From Corticium candelabrum (taxonomy: Eukaryota; Porifera; Homoscleromorpha; Homosclerophorida; Plakinidae): a DNA stretch of 64,000 nucleotides. The position numbers were made by a program, and so were the translations under genes. The notes under the pieces were generated by a model. The model was not told where the DNA came from. It saw only the letters and a program-made list of their open reading frames with translations, and did no database searches. This document shows positions 52,622 through 64,000 of the stretch, piece after piece (positions within the stretch are counted from its first letter, which is position 1; every line of letters starts with the position of its first letter). Where the stretch lies: NCBI RefSeq assembly GCF_963422355.1, contig NC_085105.1:4548651-4612650 (forward strand). Direction: 5' to 3'.

Positions 52622-52668
52622 TGGCCACGGCCGAAGAATTCCATTTCCGGGAATGACGAAAGCGCTGC

Positions 52669-53682
52669 GAGCACAACGGTCCGTCAAATTAGCCTCGGCT
52701 TCCCACACCCGTGTAGCGCCGATTCAAAATCGGCCATGGCCATGGGTCTGGGATGGTACCGCCTCTTCTCATTAGATTGCGGTTGGTCCTAGGACCAGCA
52801 TTAGTGTTCAGTTTCATAAATGCATACCTTTCCAATTACAGCTGTAATCCTATCTGCGTCCACCAAAGACACTCTAGCTAGACAACGATGACTTGTAGTC
52901 CACTCTTCACGCAAACTCACGTCCCTACACGTCGTGGTTTGTATTCTGCGCCTGTTACCGGCTTAGCGACACCTTCTCTATAGCTAGTACAGCCGTTTGT
53001 TCTAATTTACGAACCGATGCTTTCGACATCTACACCAGCTGCATGCTCAACGACTTCATGATCACGTCTACTAAAATTTTTTTAGACAAACTCTCGCGGT
53101 GAATTCACGGCGAATTTTGTCGCGATTTCGCAGCAAGTCACATCGATTCCAAACGAGTCACAGCGGATGTGCGCATTGCAAATTTTCATCGCGAATTCGC
53201 GAATACTAGCATGCAGCGACTCGCAGCGGATTCACGGCGCTATCAGACATGCCCAACGCGTCCACGGCACCATTAGTACAAGAAAGTGTTTTCTAACGTC
53301 TCGTTCGCGTTCCCTACTAACACACAAATGATAAAACCGTAGCTACAGTAAACACAAAGGTAGTGTGTACAAGTAGTAGTCTCGCGTGCCAGACCTTCAA
53401 CGTACGCGCGAGGGGACACGCGTCGGCGCGGCCAGACGTGTCTCCCACGCGCGGAAGGTCTGGTGAGTGAGTACACATGCGAGTGCGGGATGCGACACGA
53501 TGTTCTAGCGCGACATGTCTTGTATTAAAGCCTTAATTGGAAAGGTATGCATTTATGAACACTGAACACTAATGATGGTCTTACCGCAATATGAAGAGGC
53601 GGTACCATCCCATTTTGAATCGGCGCTACACACACACGAGTCTGGGAGGCCGAGGCTACCGTCAAACAGGGTGTATGCTGAA
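52669..53682. mobile_element. 1-kb foldback element
   Basis: 52,669-52,840 and 53,533-53,682 are inverted copies of each other (shared blocks include TAGCGCCGATTCAAAAT, GGTACCGCCTCTTC and GCATACCTTTCCAATTA). The region between has clusters of TCGCGAATT/GCGAATT-like motifs and no coding potential. It contains the smaller foldback at 53,389-53,463. Confidence 0.65.
53389..53463. mobile_element. 75-bp hairpin MITE
   Basis: Perfect inverted ends CCAGACCTTC and GAAGGTCTGG with further GC-rich complementarity (CGCGCG, GACACG/CGTGTC), so it would fold into a stable hairpin. Confidence 0.7.
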
Positions 53683-53689
53683 TGCAGCT

Positions 53690-54030
53690 GATCTGAACTA
53701 CACTCAATTTCAATGTTCTCAAAACTTGCGTATGTGTTATCTTACCCAATTACATAGTTGAAGCAGAATCCTGTCACTTGCTGAGCAGACCAAGTTCTTG
53801 TCTACGATAGCTCTAGGGCCCGGATAACCTTGCCTCTAGGCATCTAGAGCCTCTCTATGTTTGAAGAAAAGCAGTGTAAGAAATACAAACACTTACAACA
53901 AGCTAGGATTTACATCTGGATTTTTACTACGCTCTGTCCATCTGGATCCAGCGAAAGCTCAAATCTGCAATCCAGCCTAACGCGCTTTAGCGTTCGTAGT
54001 CCATGTCAAGTAGATCACTCGTGTTGTTTG
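53690..54030. promoter_or_regulatory. Upstream region of the RBM15-like gene
   Basis: About 350 bp between the foldback element and the start codon. No TATA box is obvious; the 5' UTR probably lies within it. Nothing coding. Confidence 0.3.
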
Positions 54031-54033
54031 TAG

Positions 54034-56657
54034 ATGAAGCGAGGACCAGCCAGATCGTCCCCTAAACGCTACAAGAGACCTCATCACTCAAGTCTAGATG
54101 GACAAGACGACCTTCATTACGGCAACATGACCATGCCGTCCGACGGGAGGGCAGTTGGGCGCCGTCTACCAACCAACAATCACAGACGCATAGATTCACG
54201 AGATTTAGGCCATCCAACGGAGGATGCTCACGACATGTCAGAGTTGGCGCCCCCTTCGGGGGGTCGTCAGGCGCAAGCTCAACTCAAGATAACGAACCTG
54301 TCGCCCGACGTCGAACACCGCCGCCTCAGGGACGCCGTATTTCATCGCTTCAAGCACTACGGACGCATCATGGTCGTCCTCGAAGGCCGTGGAACGCAGC
54401 GAGAGTGCTACGTCGACTTCGACTTCGAAGGTGACGCGTTGACGGCGAAACGCGCCGAGCAGGGAAAGAGCTTGTTCGACTACTCGATGCAGATAACGTA
54501 CATGAAGCTGACGAGCTACAGTCGCCCGTCGGTCGACGCAACGGAGTCGCGTGAGGACGGACGGGCCTCGACGGGCGAGCAACCGCCGACGAGGACGCTG
54601 TTTGTCGGCAATTTGGAGTTGGACGTCGCAGATCGCGAGTTGCGGCGCGTTTTCTCCGAGTTCGGTAAGGTCGAGAACGTAGACATAAAGCGTGCGTCTC
54701 AGGGGTCGCAGGCGACGTATGCTTTCGTGCGTTTCTCGAGTCTGGAGGCCGCCATGAGAGCAAGGGACAGAATGCAGGTGCGTGGAGTGGCATGTCACGT
54801 GCGTTGAATGTGTAGCTCCGCCCTCGCTGCAGGAATTGGTTGCGCTGAACGTCACTTTCTTCGTTGCTTTCCAGGGATATCAGCTTGGGCGCAATCATAT
54901 GCGCATTGGGTATGGAAGAGGAACTCCGACGACACTCCTGTGGGTAGGGGGATTGGGATACTGGGTGTCGAAGGCCGAGCTGGAGCAGGAGTTCGACCGT
55001 TTTGGAATGATCCGATGGATTGACTACCGGCCGGATGAAAGCTATTCCTACATTCAGTACGACAGTCTCGATGCCGCCATTGCAGCTTGCAACGAGATGA
55101 GAGGCTCTCGTTTGGGCGGTCACAAGTTGCAGGTTGATTTTGCAGATCCTCATCTTACTCACTCACAGTCAAGAGATAGGAAGGTCACGTACACACCACC
55201 TTTTGTTTCATTTCGGACTTCACAAGGATACAAAGCTGCTCCACGTAGGTATGATCAACAGAGAGGAAATCTTGATCATCACAGCGAGCCGAGGACGACT
55301 GGACATCGGCAGCAGTTGGATCAATATGAAGACATAAATGACTTTGAGTTGCCACCCTATGAACCGATCAGGAGAGATTCACGTAATTCGTATGGAGATG
55401 ATGTAAGGTACGACAGTGAGCCTGTTACTCGCCGGAGACCAACCGTTGAATATGAACGATATCAGAATGTTGGGCATCAAAATGCAACTCGTCCGAATGC
55501 AGCTCGTATGGGTTTTCACAGCCGTCATGCAGACAATGGGCAACCGCCTTCTAAGAGGCCACGGCTAAACTCTGAGACCAGACCGGTGACTCGACCTCAT
55601 CAGCCCAGACCGGTTCCTCGACCTTCTCTGCAGCAGCGAATTGAAAATGCAAAGTCGGCACGACGAACGTCTTCAATTTCACAGGCTGTAAGACGATTCT
55701 CAACTTCTGGTCATCAACGGACGCGACATGCATCTGTGCATGAGCAGCTACAACACAAATCCAAAGACAACAGTTTACGTCCTGTCAGCCGATCTAGGGC
55801 TTACTCTGACAGCAAATCATACAGTAAACCAAGAGTAAAGACCAAGGGATCATTGCTGACTCGTTCTCAGTCGGCTAGGGATTCAAAGCCAGACAAGACG
55901 GAGAGGAAAGAAAAGGAGGCAAAACCAGAAGACAAAAAATCATCAAAAACGACTACAGTAACTACTACGAAGACAGCAGAGTCACTGAGTGATCTTGCCA
56001 AGCGCTTTGCTGTCGCATGGAAGGGGCAACTGCAGTTAAAGACGGCTGCTTTTACTGTGAGAATGCATCTTATTGCCGGTGACCCCAGTCTGGCAGACCA
56101 GTTGCTTCGAGGTGCTCGGGGGCAGACAATTGCTAACACTTCGTTCTCAGTAACACAAAGACTGCGTCTTGAGCAGACGAAACTGGAGGAGGTAAGCTAG
56201 TGATGTCAACTGCTGAGAGAATTGCTTGTACTGTTTCCAAATTGTATCATACTATGTTAATTTGATGCTGCTGATGTAGGTGAACCGAAAGGTGAACACT
56301 GCAGGACCAAGTGGACATTGCATGTTGCTTGCTCTGCCTGGCCCAACTCCTACCGTCAAAGATCAAAAGCAACAGGACGTCGATCCCGAAGAGTCAGACA
56401 GTCAATCTATGAAGCACCTTCCTGTTAGAAACTTCATTACATATCTGAGAGGACGCGAGGCTGCCGGAATTGTGATGCTGTCGGCTCCGGTCAGTGCTAG
56501 TGGTGCCACAACGACAGGCAACTCATCTGGGGTGATGTACATCTTCCCTCCGTGTATATTCAGCCAGCAGCACCTGACAAGAATTGCTCCAAGTTTGCCA
56601 GCTGAGCCGTCCAAAGAAGATCATCTTTTGGTAATCGTTGTGAGGAACACGAGCTGA
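54034..56657 (+). CDS. RBM15: RBM15/Spenito-like Spen-family RNA-binding protein
   Basis: Three exons: 54,034-54,777, 54,875-56,191 and 56,280-56,657, all in phase 0, for 812 residues. RRM1 is at about residues 84-158 (LKITNLSPDV). RRM2 is at about 187-262 (RTLFVGNLELDV, RNP1-like YAFVRFSS), with its end in exon 2. RRM3 is at about 268-340 (LLWVGGLGYWVSKAELEQEF). A long Arg/Ser/Gln-rich linker follows, with RS-like and Lys/Glu-rich stretches. A C-terminal SPOC domain spans about 620-805 and is split by intron 2 (DLAKRFAVAWKGQLQLK, LPVRNFITYLRGREAAGIVM, YIFPPCIFSQQHLTRIAPS). Three RRMs plus SPOC at this length fit RBM15/Spenito rather than the much larger SHARP/Spen. Known family members act in the nucleus in the m6A writer complex and in splicing and export. 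The open frame that begins inside intron 1 (54,782) is a read-through and not the start. Confidence 0.95.
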
Positions 56658-58320
56658 AGGATTATTGGTGATTTCACATTGGTAAGTAGTTGATTATGTC
56701 TTTGTGTGTCTGTGGTATGTAGTAGGATGAAACATGTTGTTAGTAATACATCACATAGCTCAAAGTGACTTCAGCAGACTGAGAGAAGAAACTCCAGTTA
56801 CCTGCATCTTTTTAGCATTGCTGTTGATCGTATTGCTAGTCTCACGTATGATAATTACTGCTTTTAATACACAAGTGTGAAAGTGCCAGCACATTCCTGC
56901 TGATTCACTTTTGCTGTTACCCTAATTTCGTTTTGAGGTAGCTGAAGTGAACCAGTTGTGTTGTGTTGTTGCTATAGAGTACGTATTGAAAGGTACTATA
57001 CCTATGATTCTCTATTGACTTGTAAGACTCGTGTTACCCTGTACACATATGCTGATTTGTCACTCTCTCCTTCAGTTTTGCGTATCTGTGGACGGCTAGT
57101 CCTGTCCTGGTCTTCAGTTTGCATTTCTGATAACGTATTGTGCCAGCGATTGCTATTACGGTGCTTATGGAAATAACACCTGAGTAACACCAGTTCTAAT
57201 ATAGTTCAGCTACCTGGTCCATTGTGTTGCTGTCCTCTGCTTGGAAAATGGAGGTTATGCGGGCAATTGTGATGTGCTTTATGTTTACGGTGTGTTGAAT
57301 GGCAACAAAGGCTTTGCAAAGTGTAGGGTGATGTGTGTTCGGGCATGTAATAGTGTATGTGAAAATGGAAGTGGGTTTTCTATCTCTATTGTGCAAGCCA
57401 CGGCTGCTGCCAGTGGGCAGTCTATTGCAGTGGGTTTTCTATCTCTATTGTGCAAGCCACAGCTGCTGCAAGTGGGCAGTCTGTTGTCAGCTCAAATGGC
57501 CTTGAATCATGGCTGCTGCTTGGGTGGAAAATGTGTCAGCAGTTCTCAGTAGACCCAGCAAGCGTCTCTGATGGCAACTTCTTGTGTCTCTTGAGAAGCA
57601 CGTGAAATGGCGATGCTGCAGAGCTGTGCAAGTTTGCTCGATTAGCCAAAGAAGCACAAGAGCTGCTCTAGTTTGTTATTCCTCAAGGAAAAGTTGTTGC
57701 ATGAGTAAAGTTGTTTGGAAAATATCACCAGTCATGTCAGAAAAGGTGATCAATCGGTCAAGTTGAGGAATAAACTGTTCCCAATCCACTGGAATGCTGT
57801 GAAGTTGTAGCGCATATGAACTGTCAGCATCGTGCAAGAGATGTCATTTCATATCATCGGAGATTGCCATTCCATCTAATCAGTGGCTTGCATAGTGTTG
57901 CATCGTAGTTTTAATTAAACTACCTTTTCATCAATTTTATAAGTTGGGAGGGTTTCGTTATTAGCATTGTACGGTAGTGCTGTAGTTATAACATGACATT
58001 TGGCTAATCAGTTCACGTGTCTATCTCTGCATCTGCTTAATGTTATGCTTCTTGTTTTAAAATATTCTAACACTACTGGCCGCTAGCAAAATGTACATTA
58101 GGAAAGTATATCAATACCTACAGCTGCATCAGCCTGCAGTAACAAGTGTCCCATATATAATTAAATGTATATCTAAGGAGTAACCCTTACCAAAGAATCC
58201 AAATACCTAAACGCTTACAAAGAAACAATACTGAAAACAAGTAATACAAACTAGCTAAATCCTATGCCCTTATGTCGGTTGGTTTATGCTCAGTGATTGA
58301 GATGGACTGTCTTCAGTTAC
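56658..58320. other. 3' flank and intergenic region
   Basis: Probable 3' UTR of the RBM15-like gene, then non-coding sequence between tail-to-tail genes. It contains a 59-bp tandem duplication at 57,371-57,482. Short frames have no supporting features. Confidence 0.5.
57371..57482. repeat. Two-copy tandem duplication, unit 59 bp
   Basis: Both copies begin GTGGGTTTTCTATCTCTATT and differ at only a few positions. Confidence 0.9.
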
Positions 58321-58327
58321 CCAAATT

Positions 58328-58629
58328 TTATATGCAAGTTTCCTTATGAACATGTGAAACAGTACCAGAAGCCTTGTCATCAGTTCTTGACTTCTCATCA
58401 GATGATGGATTAGAATCTGATTTTGTGCCTAGTGCTGCCTTCTTTGTATCACTTGATGTTCCAGAATCATCTGACAATACCCTAGCTCTACTAGATGTAC
58501 TTTCAAGTCGATCACTCCCAACAGTTTCAATGTTACCATACAGGTCCAATTCCTCTGTGACTCGTTCAATAGTTGCATCAGTAATATTTCGCTAAGATTG
58601 AAATTGGTGTACTTCATATGAAACTGCAC

Positions 58630-58720
<91 letters not shown>

Positions 58721-61700
58721 ATGATTACCTCTTCTATTAGAGTTGTTATTAATTCAAGTTGGTGTTCACTTCGCTTCCGAAGTTGATTAATGTCATGTGA
58801 AGATGCAATAGTGTGTTCACTCATTGATGCTTTTTCTACAGCACGAGCCGGCCCAATACCACCAACAGACTTGTCAGGATGAAATTTCAACACATAGATC
58901 TAATTGGCAATAGCAGAGTCAGTAATGAGTCAGTTACAGCAACATGCATTATACTCTGCACAGGTCACGTGATGTAAAACCCCTACTAGTATCACATCCT
59001 AGGTCGCTGTTTTCATGGTGGTGGTGCAACCTGTGGCCCAAACTAAAAAAATGTGGCCCAGAAAGAGAATGATAATCAAGTATTAGACATACGTATAATA
59101 GTTATCAGCCTGACTACACGGTTTTTCTAAGCTTGACTGTTTTGTTGAATTATCATGCACTTATAATGGATCCTATTAGCAGAAGAATTTGAAAGGCTGC
59201 AAGCTCTTGCAACTGGAAATGAGCAAACTTGGCACTGTTGCTTACTGTGACAATCTTGCTCCACACTTTGTAAAGGCAGACAGTAGTTTAAACCTAATGA
59301 AATAGATATATACTGCTATTTTACAGACACAGCAATGCATCTTCTGGACAGAAAGATGTTAATGCTATTTGTCCATCACCTCTGCAAAAAGACAAACAGA
59401 AACAATTTTTGAACGACTGCCTATAAGATCATTTATTCACCTGAAGCAGCCTAGTGCCATACACCGTCGACGGATTTGGCTATACTGTATTCTATACAGC
59501 TCTTTAGTACAAGTTTACCTTGTTTGATATCAATAATTTATAAATAATATCAGCATTGACAGCTGTGGCTGCAAAGTGCCACTAGGAGCTACAACTTGAG
59601 CCCCTTTGTAAAATTCAAGGCAACTGTTGCCTTGAATATCACTACCACTCACTAATTTGTACAAGTCAAACAGACTTGTAACCAGTTCTCTTCTCGCCCA
59701 TATACTCACATGCTGGCGTTACACTCTTGCGAGAAGAGGAAACTCTTCTTGCAAGAGTGTAGTCTCCTCGGGCTCTTCTCGTGAGAGTGAAACGCCAGCA
59801 CATGGGCGAGCACGAGAAGAGGACTGAGTATGAGTCTACAAGCCAAAGCAACATCTTTACATTCCTCTAAATAGCTCAATGGTTACTGGTTGTGTTCAAT
59901 AAACAAATAACTGTTCACAAAAATTTTCAGCATGTGCCTTGCCTCATACCAGACCCTCTCCTCCTGCTGTGGTGCCCACATTGTCGCGTCATAGCATGTG
60001 GCCAAGTTGGTGCCTTTAAGAATTCTATACCATTTTAGCTATTATAAACTATGTGCCTAGAACAGAAAGTACTCTAACACATGTATAGAAAAAATAAGGT
60101 CATCTTTCAAACAAATGGGGAATACAGTCCCCCACTAATGATTACCATTCATAACAGCAAAAATTAAAACAACTTTATCTTTTTGACATCTACTTGCTTA
60201 TAACTTTAATAAAACTCAACAACATGCAACAACTTAACAAATACACATTATACAAATGTACATGTTGCAGACTAGACCAAGAAACCAATTGTACAAATTT
60301 TAACACTATCAACCTCCCATAGCTTAACTGACACCTAGCTACTAGTACAAACAAGTGACAAATTGCAATTTCTCATATGCCAAGTGCTAAAAGCAACACA
60401 ATAGATAAGTATATAATTTATGCAAAACACCGTATTTCCACTAATATGGGTACTATTTTTTCGTAGTTCTAGAAAGGGGCATTATTTGAGCATGGGACAC
60501 AATTTGAGCATGGGGTATTATTATTTCGCAAATATACCATCACACTACACAAATAAATTACCTAATCGCACTTTCAGTTACACTCCCTGGCTACTTTCAC
60601 TATCACTTGAGTCGTATTCCTGGTCTGTTGCATACTTGAATCTTCATTATCACTCAATGATTCTATCCGGGTGTTCATTTCATCACAACCATACATATTG
60701 ACAGACATGCATTCGCATAACTGGGTTTGAATACTACCCCAGTGGGCAATAATCTAGCATGGAGCATTCTATTTTGTATAGGTTCACCACAGCACATTAT
60801 TTGAGAATGGAGCAAAATTTAAGCATGGGTCACTACTCGCGGAAATACGGTACCTGTGCCAAATCATTGCGTGGACAACTTACCTTTGGTGCATACAAAA
60901 GAAGGAGAAGAACAGAAATGATGATTAACATCATAAATGACGTAAGAGCATAGTATATATCAGGATCTGTTACTTCCACATGAAGAAATGCAAAAAGCAT
61001 AACACAGAACACAACCGTTGTGTAGACTGCAAATGCCATAAACCGGCTATCACTCAGAAGTGCTACTTTGATTTGCCTTATGTCAAATGCCAGATAAATT
61101 CCAAACATCAGAAGTAGACCTTTATACCCTGAAAACACATATGTCCACACCCAAAAATTGTTGCACACACATTTGTCTTGCTCAAATTCATAAATGTCAC
61201 CACTCTGCATACAATAACTCACAAATCGCAAAGAATCCATATGTTCAAATGAAACAAACAATACCTCTAACGGTCTGGTCCCTGTAGTCCATGGATCAAC
61301 ACTAAACCAGATAATGACAACGACAACATCAATGGCCAAAAATACGCCAATCAAAACAAGCAAACTTCCTTCTGTCTGTAAAGCAGCAAAGGACTACATG
61401 GCATACGTTTTATATTAAATACAATAATATATAAAAAACATACTAGATCAACTGCAAACGTAGAAGGTCGACGCTTAGTTCGACTTTGCTTGACACCGAG
61501 AGACACACGCCACATCTGAACCAATACAACACCAAACATACAACTGAATGCTACAGCATACAGAAGCACCTTGATCTATAAATACTATCACAGTAAAAAT
61601 CCATCATAGAAAAGTAAGTACAGTACCACATTACTCACATAGCAAGACCACAACTGCAGTGCAAAGAACTGGCCATTTAGTCCATCCAATAGCACAGACA

Positions 61701-62839
61701 TATATCCAAGAAAACACCCAACAGCTACAACAGCATTTAATCGTGGTCCTGACAAACGAAAAATCCTTGAAAATAACAAATTAGTATAAGTAAGACTGAA
61801 GCACAACAAGAAAGATGATTACCTCATATTCCGATTAAATAAACCATAAACAAGGCAGAAGAAGGTCACAATAATGCCAATGCACACAGTAAAGGTGACC
61901 ACACCAAATGCAACAGGGGAGACAAATCGCTGCTCGGGAAAGTCAGTTGGTCGTTTCCCACCTGTAGAAAAAATGAACAAATTACATGACGTACACATGC
62001 AGCACAATGCAATGTGTCATGCAATGTACCTGGCCATTTAGGTTCCTCTAGCAGATAACCAGTGTCATTACCACTGTCATTGTTGTACTTCCAAACAAAC
62101 CTCCAAGTGTTATCTGTTATGCTCAACATTTAATAAAAATACTAGAATAAGACAAAATCTCATACTTATATTATATCGAGCTATTACTCGACCCCAGTTA
62201 GGGTTGCTTTGACACCTGTGATTGAAGAACTGAATTCTTCCCTAGAAAACACATATATGGGGTTGAAATCGTTGTAATAACTCAAAAAGTCTTACAGTAA
62301 TGCCATGAAAATGAAATGACCTGTTCCTCACAATCTCATTCAACTTTGTACTAACATCAGAATTGTCGTAGGTAAAGTCTTCAAGTGGTATATTTGGGTT
62401 GGGTTTCATGTAAGACTTCAGAAGCATTGCCACTGCAACCACAGTATCATAGCCAAATCCCCAGTGTCCTTCAAAAGCATATGTCAGATTATTGTTAGGT
62501 GGACAAGGAATATCATGTGACTGCATGCAAAAGTTATAAATTTCCTTGGCAACTTCTGAGATAGTCTAAAAAACAAGTAACAAGACGATAATACTTGATC
62601 TATACCATATCAAGATGTATACAAGTAGCCAGATGCACCTTTTTTGTTGGAAGAACAACGCTTCCATTGTCAGCACCATAATGAGCATAGTCTAATGAGA
62701 AGTGCCCATCAAATGCTTCACGTAACTCTCTCATTGAACATCCACTCTCGTTATGCTGTTTCAAGTACCACTCTGGTTCAGTAATACCACCAACATAGAC
62801 CCACGTGTATGTTGTAGAACGAATGCCATTCTTATATGC
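58328..62839 (-). CDS. GABA-B-type class C G-protein-coupled receptor (3' part)
   Basis: Ten exons on the minus strand: 62,606-62,839, 62,296-62,565, 62,166-62,241, 62,030-62,113, 61,823-61,961, 61,639-61,765, 61,444-61,575, 60,884-61,375, 58,729-58,899 and 58,328-58,591. All have GT-AG borders and compatible phases, and together encode 662 residues to the stop. The first four give the second half of the extracellular Venus-flytrap ligand domain (GHWGFGYDTVVAVAMLL, GRIQFFNHRCQSNPNWG). Seven membrane segments follow: TM1 in 61,823-61,961, TM2 in 61,639-61,765, TM3 in 61,444-61,575 and TM4-7 in 60,884-61,375. RLSGPRLNAV before TM2, SGYKGLLLMFGIYLA in TM5 and LLYAPK after TM7 are GABA-B hallmarks. 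The cytoplasmic tail has a short coiled coil (DINQLRKRSEHQLELITTLI) and a Ser/Asp-rich end. No cysteine-rich domain of mGluR type is present, again as in GABA-B. The ligand is unknown. The N-terminal half lies upstream. Confidence 0.92.
58629..58719. repeat. (CA)n microsatellite
   Basis: Near-perfect CA run of about 90 bp in the last intron of the receptor gene, 10 bp after the exon 9 donor in transcription order. Confidence 0.95.
59673..59842. mobile_element. 170-bp foldback MITE
   Basis: The ends ACTTGTA and TACAAG are inverted, and inner blocks pair as well: CTCTTCTCG with CGAGAAGAG, CATGCTGGCGTT with AACGCCAGCACATG, CTCTTGCGAGAAGAG with CTCTTCTCGTGAGAG. Confidence 0.75.
60429..60852. mobile_element. 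424-bp MITE with ACCGTATTTCC ends
   Basis: Begins ACCGTATTTCCACTA and ends TCGCGGAAATACGGT. Subterminal ATTTGAG.ATGG and AGCATGGG motifs recur in direct orientation at both sides. It has no transposase. Confidence 0.75.
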
Positions 62840-64000
62840 CTGCATTACAACAGAACAGTGTTTACTTGTTAAGACTGTCAGCTACCTAACCACAAACAAC
62901 TAGCTCAATAATGCAACTGGTAAAATTGTTCTTTCTCATCAACTGCATACAACTTCAGATCCACATGAAAGCTCAGCAAATGCTTTGCTTGTCAAGCTGT
63001 CACATGAAATTTCTCTCTATAGTTCTTCTGACAATAAATGTGTATCTTGTGTTTGCATGATGTAGCAGGATATTAAAGTGTGAGTGCACACAAACCAAGA
63101 ATAAATGCACTGTGTACATGTCAGCGTCAAAGTAGCATACTAACACATTTTTCAAGAGTCCTTGCTGCATCCAATTGTTTCAGTCTACTGCTGCAGGATG
63201 TGGGCACAGATATTACAAAACAAATGCTGATTTTCATACTTTTCATGTAGATTATGACACTGTCTGGTGCAATAGTAACAGTAAATACGAAGATCATGCC
63301 ATGAAGGTACAAGCGTTGGTCATTTCCAAATACGCGTACATTCCAGTGTCAGCACCTCTAACTAGTTCAGAATAAACAAAGATAGTGTGTGGACACTTTA
63401 GGCAAACAATTTTGTCGGCTGAAATCTCTTCTTAGTGATATTAATAAAAATTAAACATTAAGAGCATGCACTTCCATTGTTTCTACTAGGTTTGATTATG
63501 GATTTAAACAATTAGTTCAACAAACAGACACAATTGCAGTAGTCTATATAGCTAGTTCTCCATTTTCCTTCTTGTACATACACCTAACACATGCATCAAT
63601 TCTAACACTAACGTGATGAGTTGCCAGCAACAAGACACAGTATCAACTGTCAGCAAAATTTTCATTTCAGCTAGTCAACCCACATTCAACTTCTGTGAGT
63701 CTCACGAAAAATGCTTCACGTCACACACTTACACACAAGAAGATCAGATCTCATGCAGCTTTTGCTGAAGGCAGAATGCTTGTCAGAAAGACATTGAAAC
63801 TATGACAAACACTGGATTACAGAACTACATTTCTTGTGCCGATAGAAACTAATCTACCCTTACTGCAGTGACTGATTAATGACCAACTCACAGTCTCCCA
63901 AGGTTGTGATACTCTAGAAATCAAAGAAGGGTAAGGAATGATCTGTATACAAACTATCTGCTGCAATATGAAAAAGTCTCTTCTGTGTTAAGATGGCTGG
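62840..64000 (-). other. Upstream intron(s) of the receptor gene, no exon confirmed
   Basis: The acceptor of the 62,839 exon (TGTAATGCAG) shows that transcription continues from the right. Two short candidate exons with AG/GT borders were seen on the minus strand, near 63,149-63,190 and 63,893-63,960, but neither gives a convincing flytrap-domain sequence, so I do not call them. Confidence 0.5.

Larger units (their letters stand above)
58900..60883 (-). other. Intron between the 7TM exon and the C-tail exons
   Basis: A 1.98-kb intron, long compared with the other introns seen in this gene. It holds two foldback elements (59,673-59,842 and 60,429-60,852) and no coding sequence. Confidence 0.7.

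Noticed and set aside
54782..54874. Upstream start for the second RBM15-like exon as a separate gene
   Set aside because: The frame merely reads through intron 1; the GTGCGT donor and TTTCCAG acceptor restore RRM2 exactly when spliced.
54368..55162. Long minus-strand frames (205 and 264 codons) opposite the RBM15-like gene
   Set aside because: They are shadows of GC-rich coding sequence; the + strand carries clear RRM domains with splice sites.
57241..57552. A 103-codon + strand frame downstream of the RBM15-like gene
   Set aside because: It consists largely of the 59-bp tandem duplication and has no splice-site or domain support.

Overview
The window is eukaryotic and metazoan in character. 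It has spliced genes with GT-AG introns, dinucleotide microsatellites, LTR and non-LTR retroelement relics, and many short foldback transposons. Three host genes are readable: an RBM15/Spenito-like RNA-binding protein, a class C GPCR of the GABA-B type, and an unusual RING-ubiquitin-like-TerD protein. A TerD fusion, a GABA-B-type receptor and compact intron-containing genes would fit an early-branching animal such as a sponge. That placement is inference; nothing here fixes the species.

0.3-27 kb is a decayed block with virus-like genes. A family B DNA polymerase relic lies on the + strand at the left (about 300-2,490) and another on the - strand at the right (about 26,950-25,560), so the two face each other. 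Between them lie two tandem copies of an 11-kb unit (about 3,573-14,478 and 14,479-25,944). Each copy carries, in order: a coiled-coil protein relic, an ankyrin-type repeat gene of the kind common in large DNA viruses, a pair of Gln/Ser-rich exons with intact splice sites, a Cys-rich reading frame, a gene family present as an inverted pair, an acidic protein relic, a short foldback transposon, an unidentified gene, and the end of the polymerase. Nearly all frames carry stops or frameshifts. No capsid, packaging ATPase or integrase gene was recognised.

27-36.7 kb is a repeat graveyard. It holds at least three broken non-LTR retrotransposon copies (RT with YLDD, zinc knuckle, restriction-like endonuclease), a Ulp1-protease/PHD-finger fragment, a 36-bp satellite, several (TA)n tracts and a (GT)n tract. 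At 35.1-36.3 kb are two more copies of the Gln/Ser-rich exon cassette found inside the 11-kb units.

38.4-44.7 kb is the RING-UBL-TerD gene (+ strand, four exons, 359 residues predicted). Its first intron holds a third virus-like ankyrin fragment and a foldback element; its third intron holds a long C-rich repeat.

46.7-52.6 kb is a Ty3/gypsy-type retrotransposon on the - strand, split by a 2.3-kb transposon with about 740-bp inverted arms. 52.6-53.7 kb holds a foldback element that itself contains a smaller one.

54.0-56.7 kb is the RBM15/Spenito-like gene (+ strand, three exons, 812 residues). 58.3-62.8 kb is the 3' part of the GABA-B-like receptor gene (- strand, ten exons seen); its N-terminal exons lie upstream of 62.84 kb and probably beyond the window edge.
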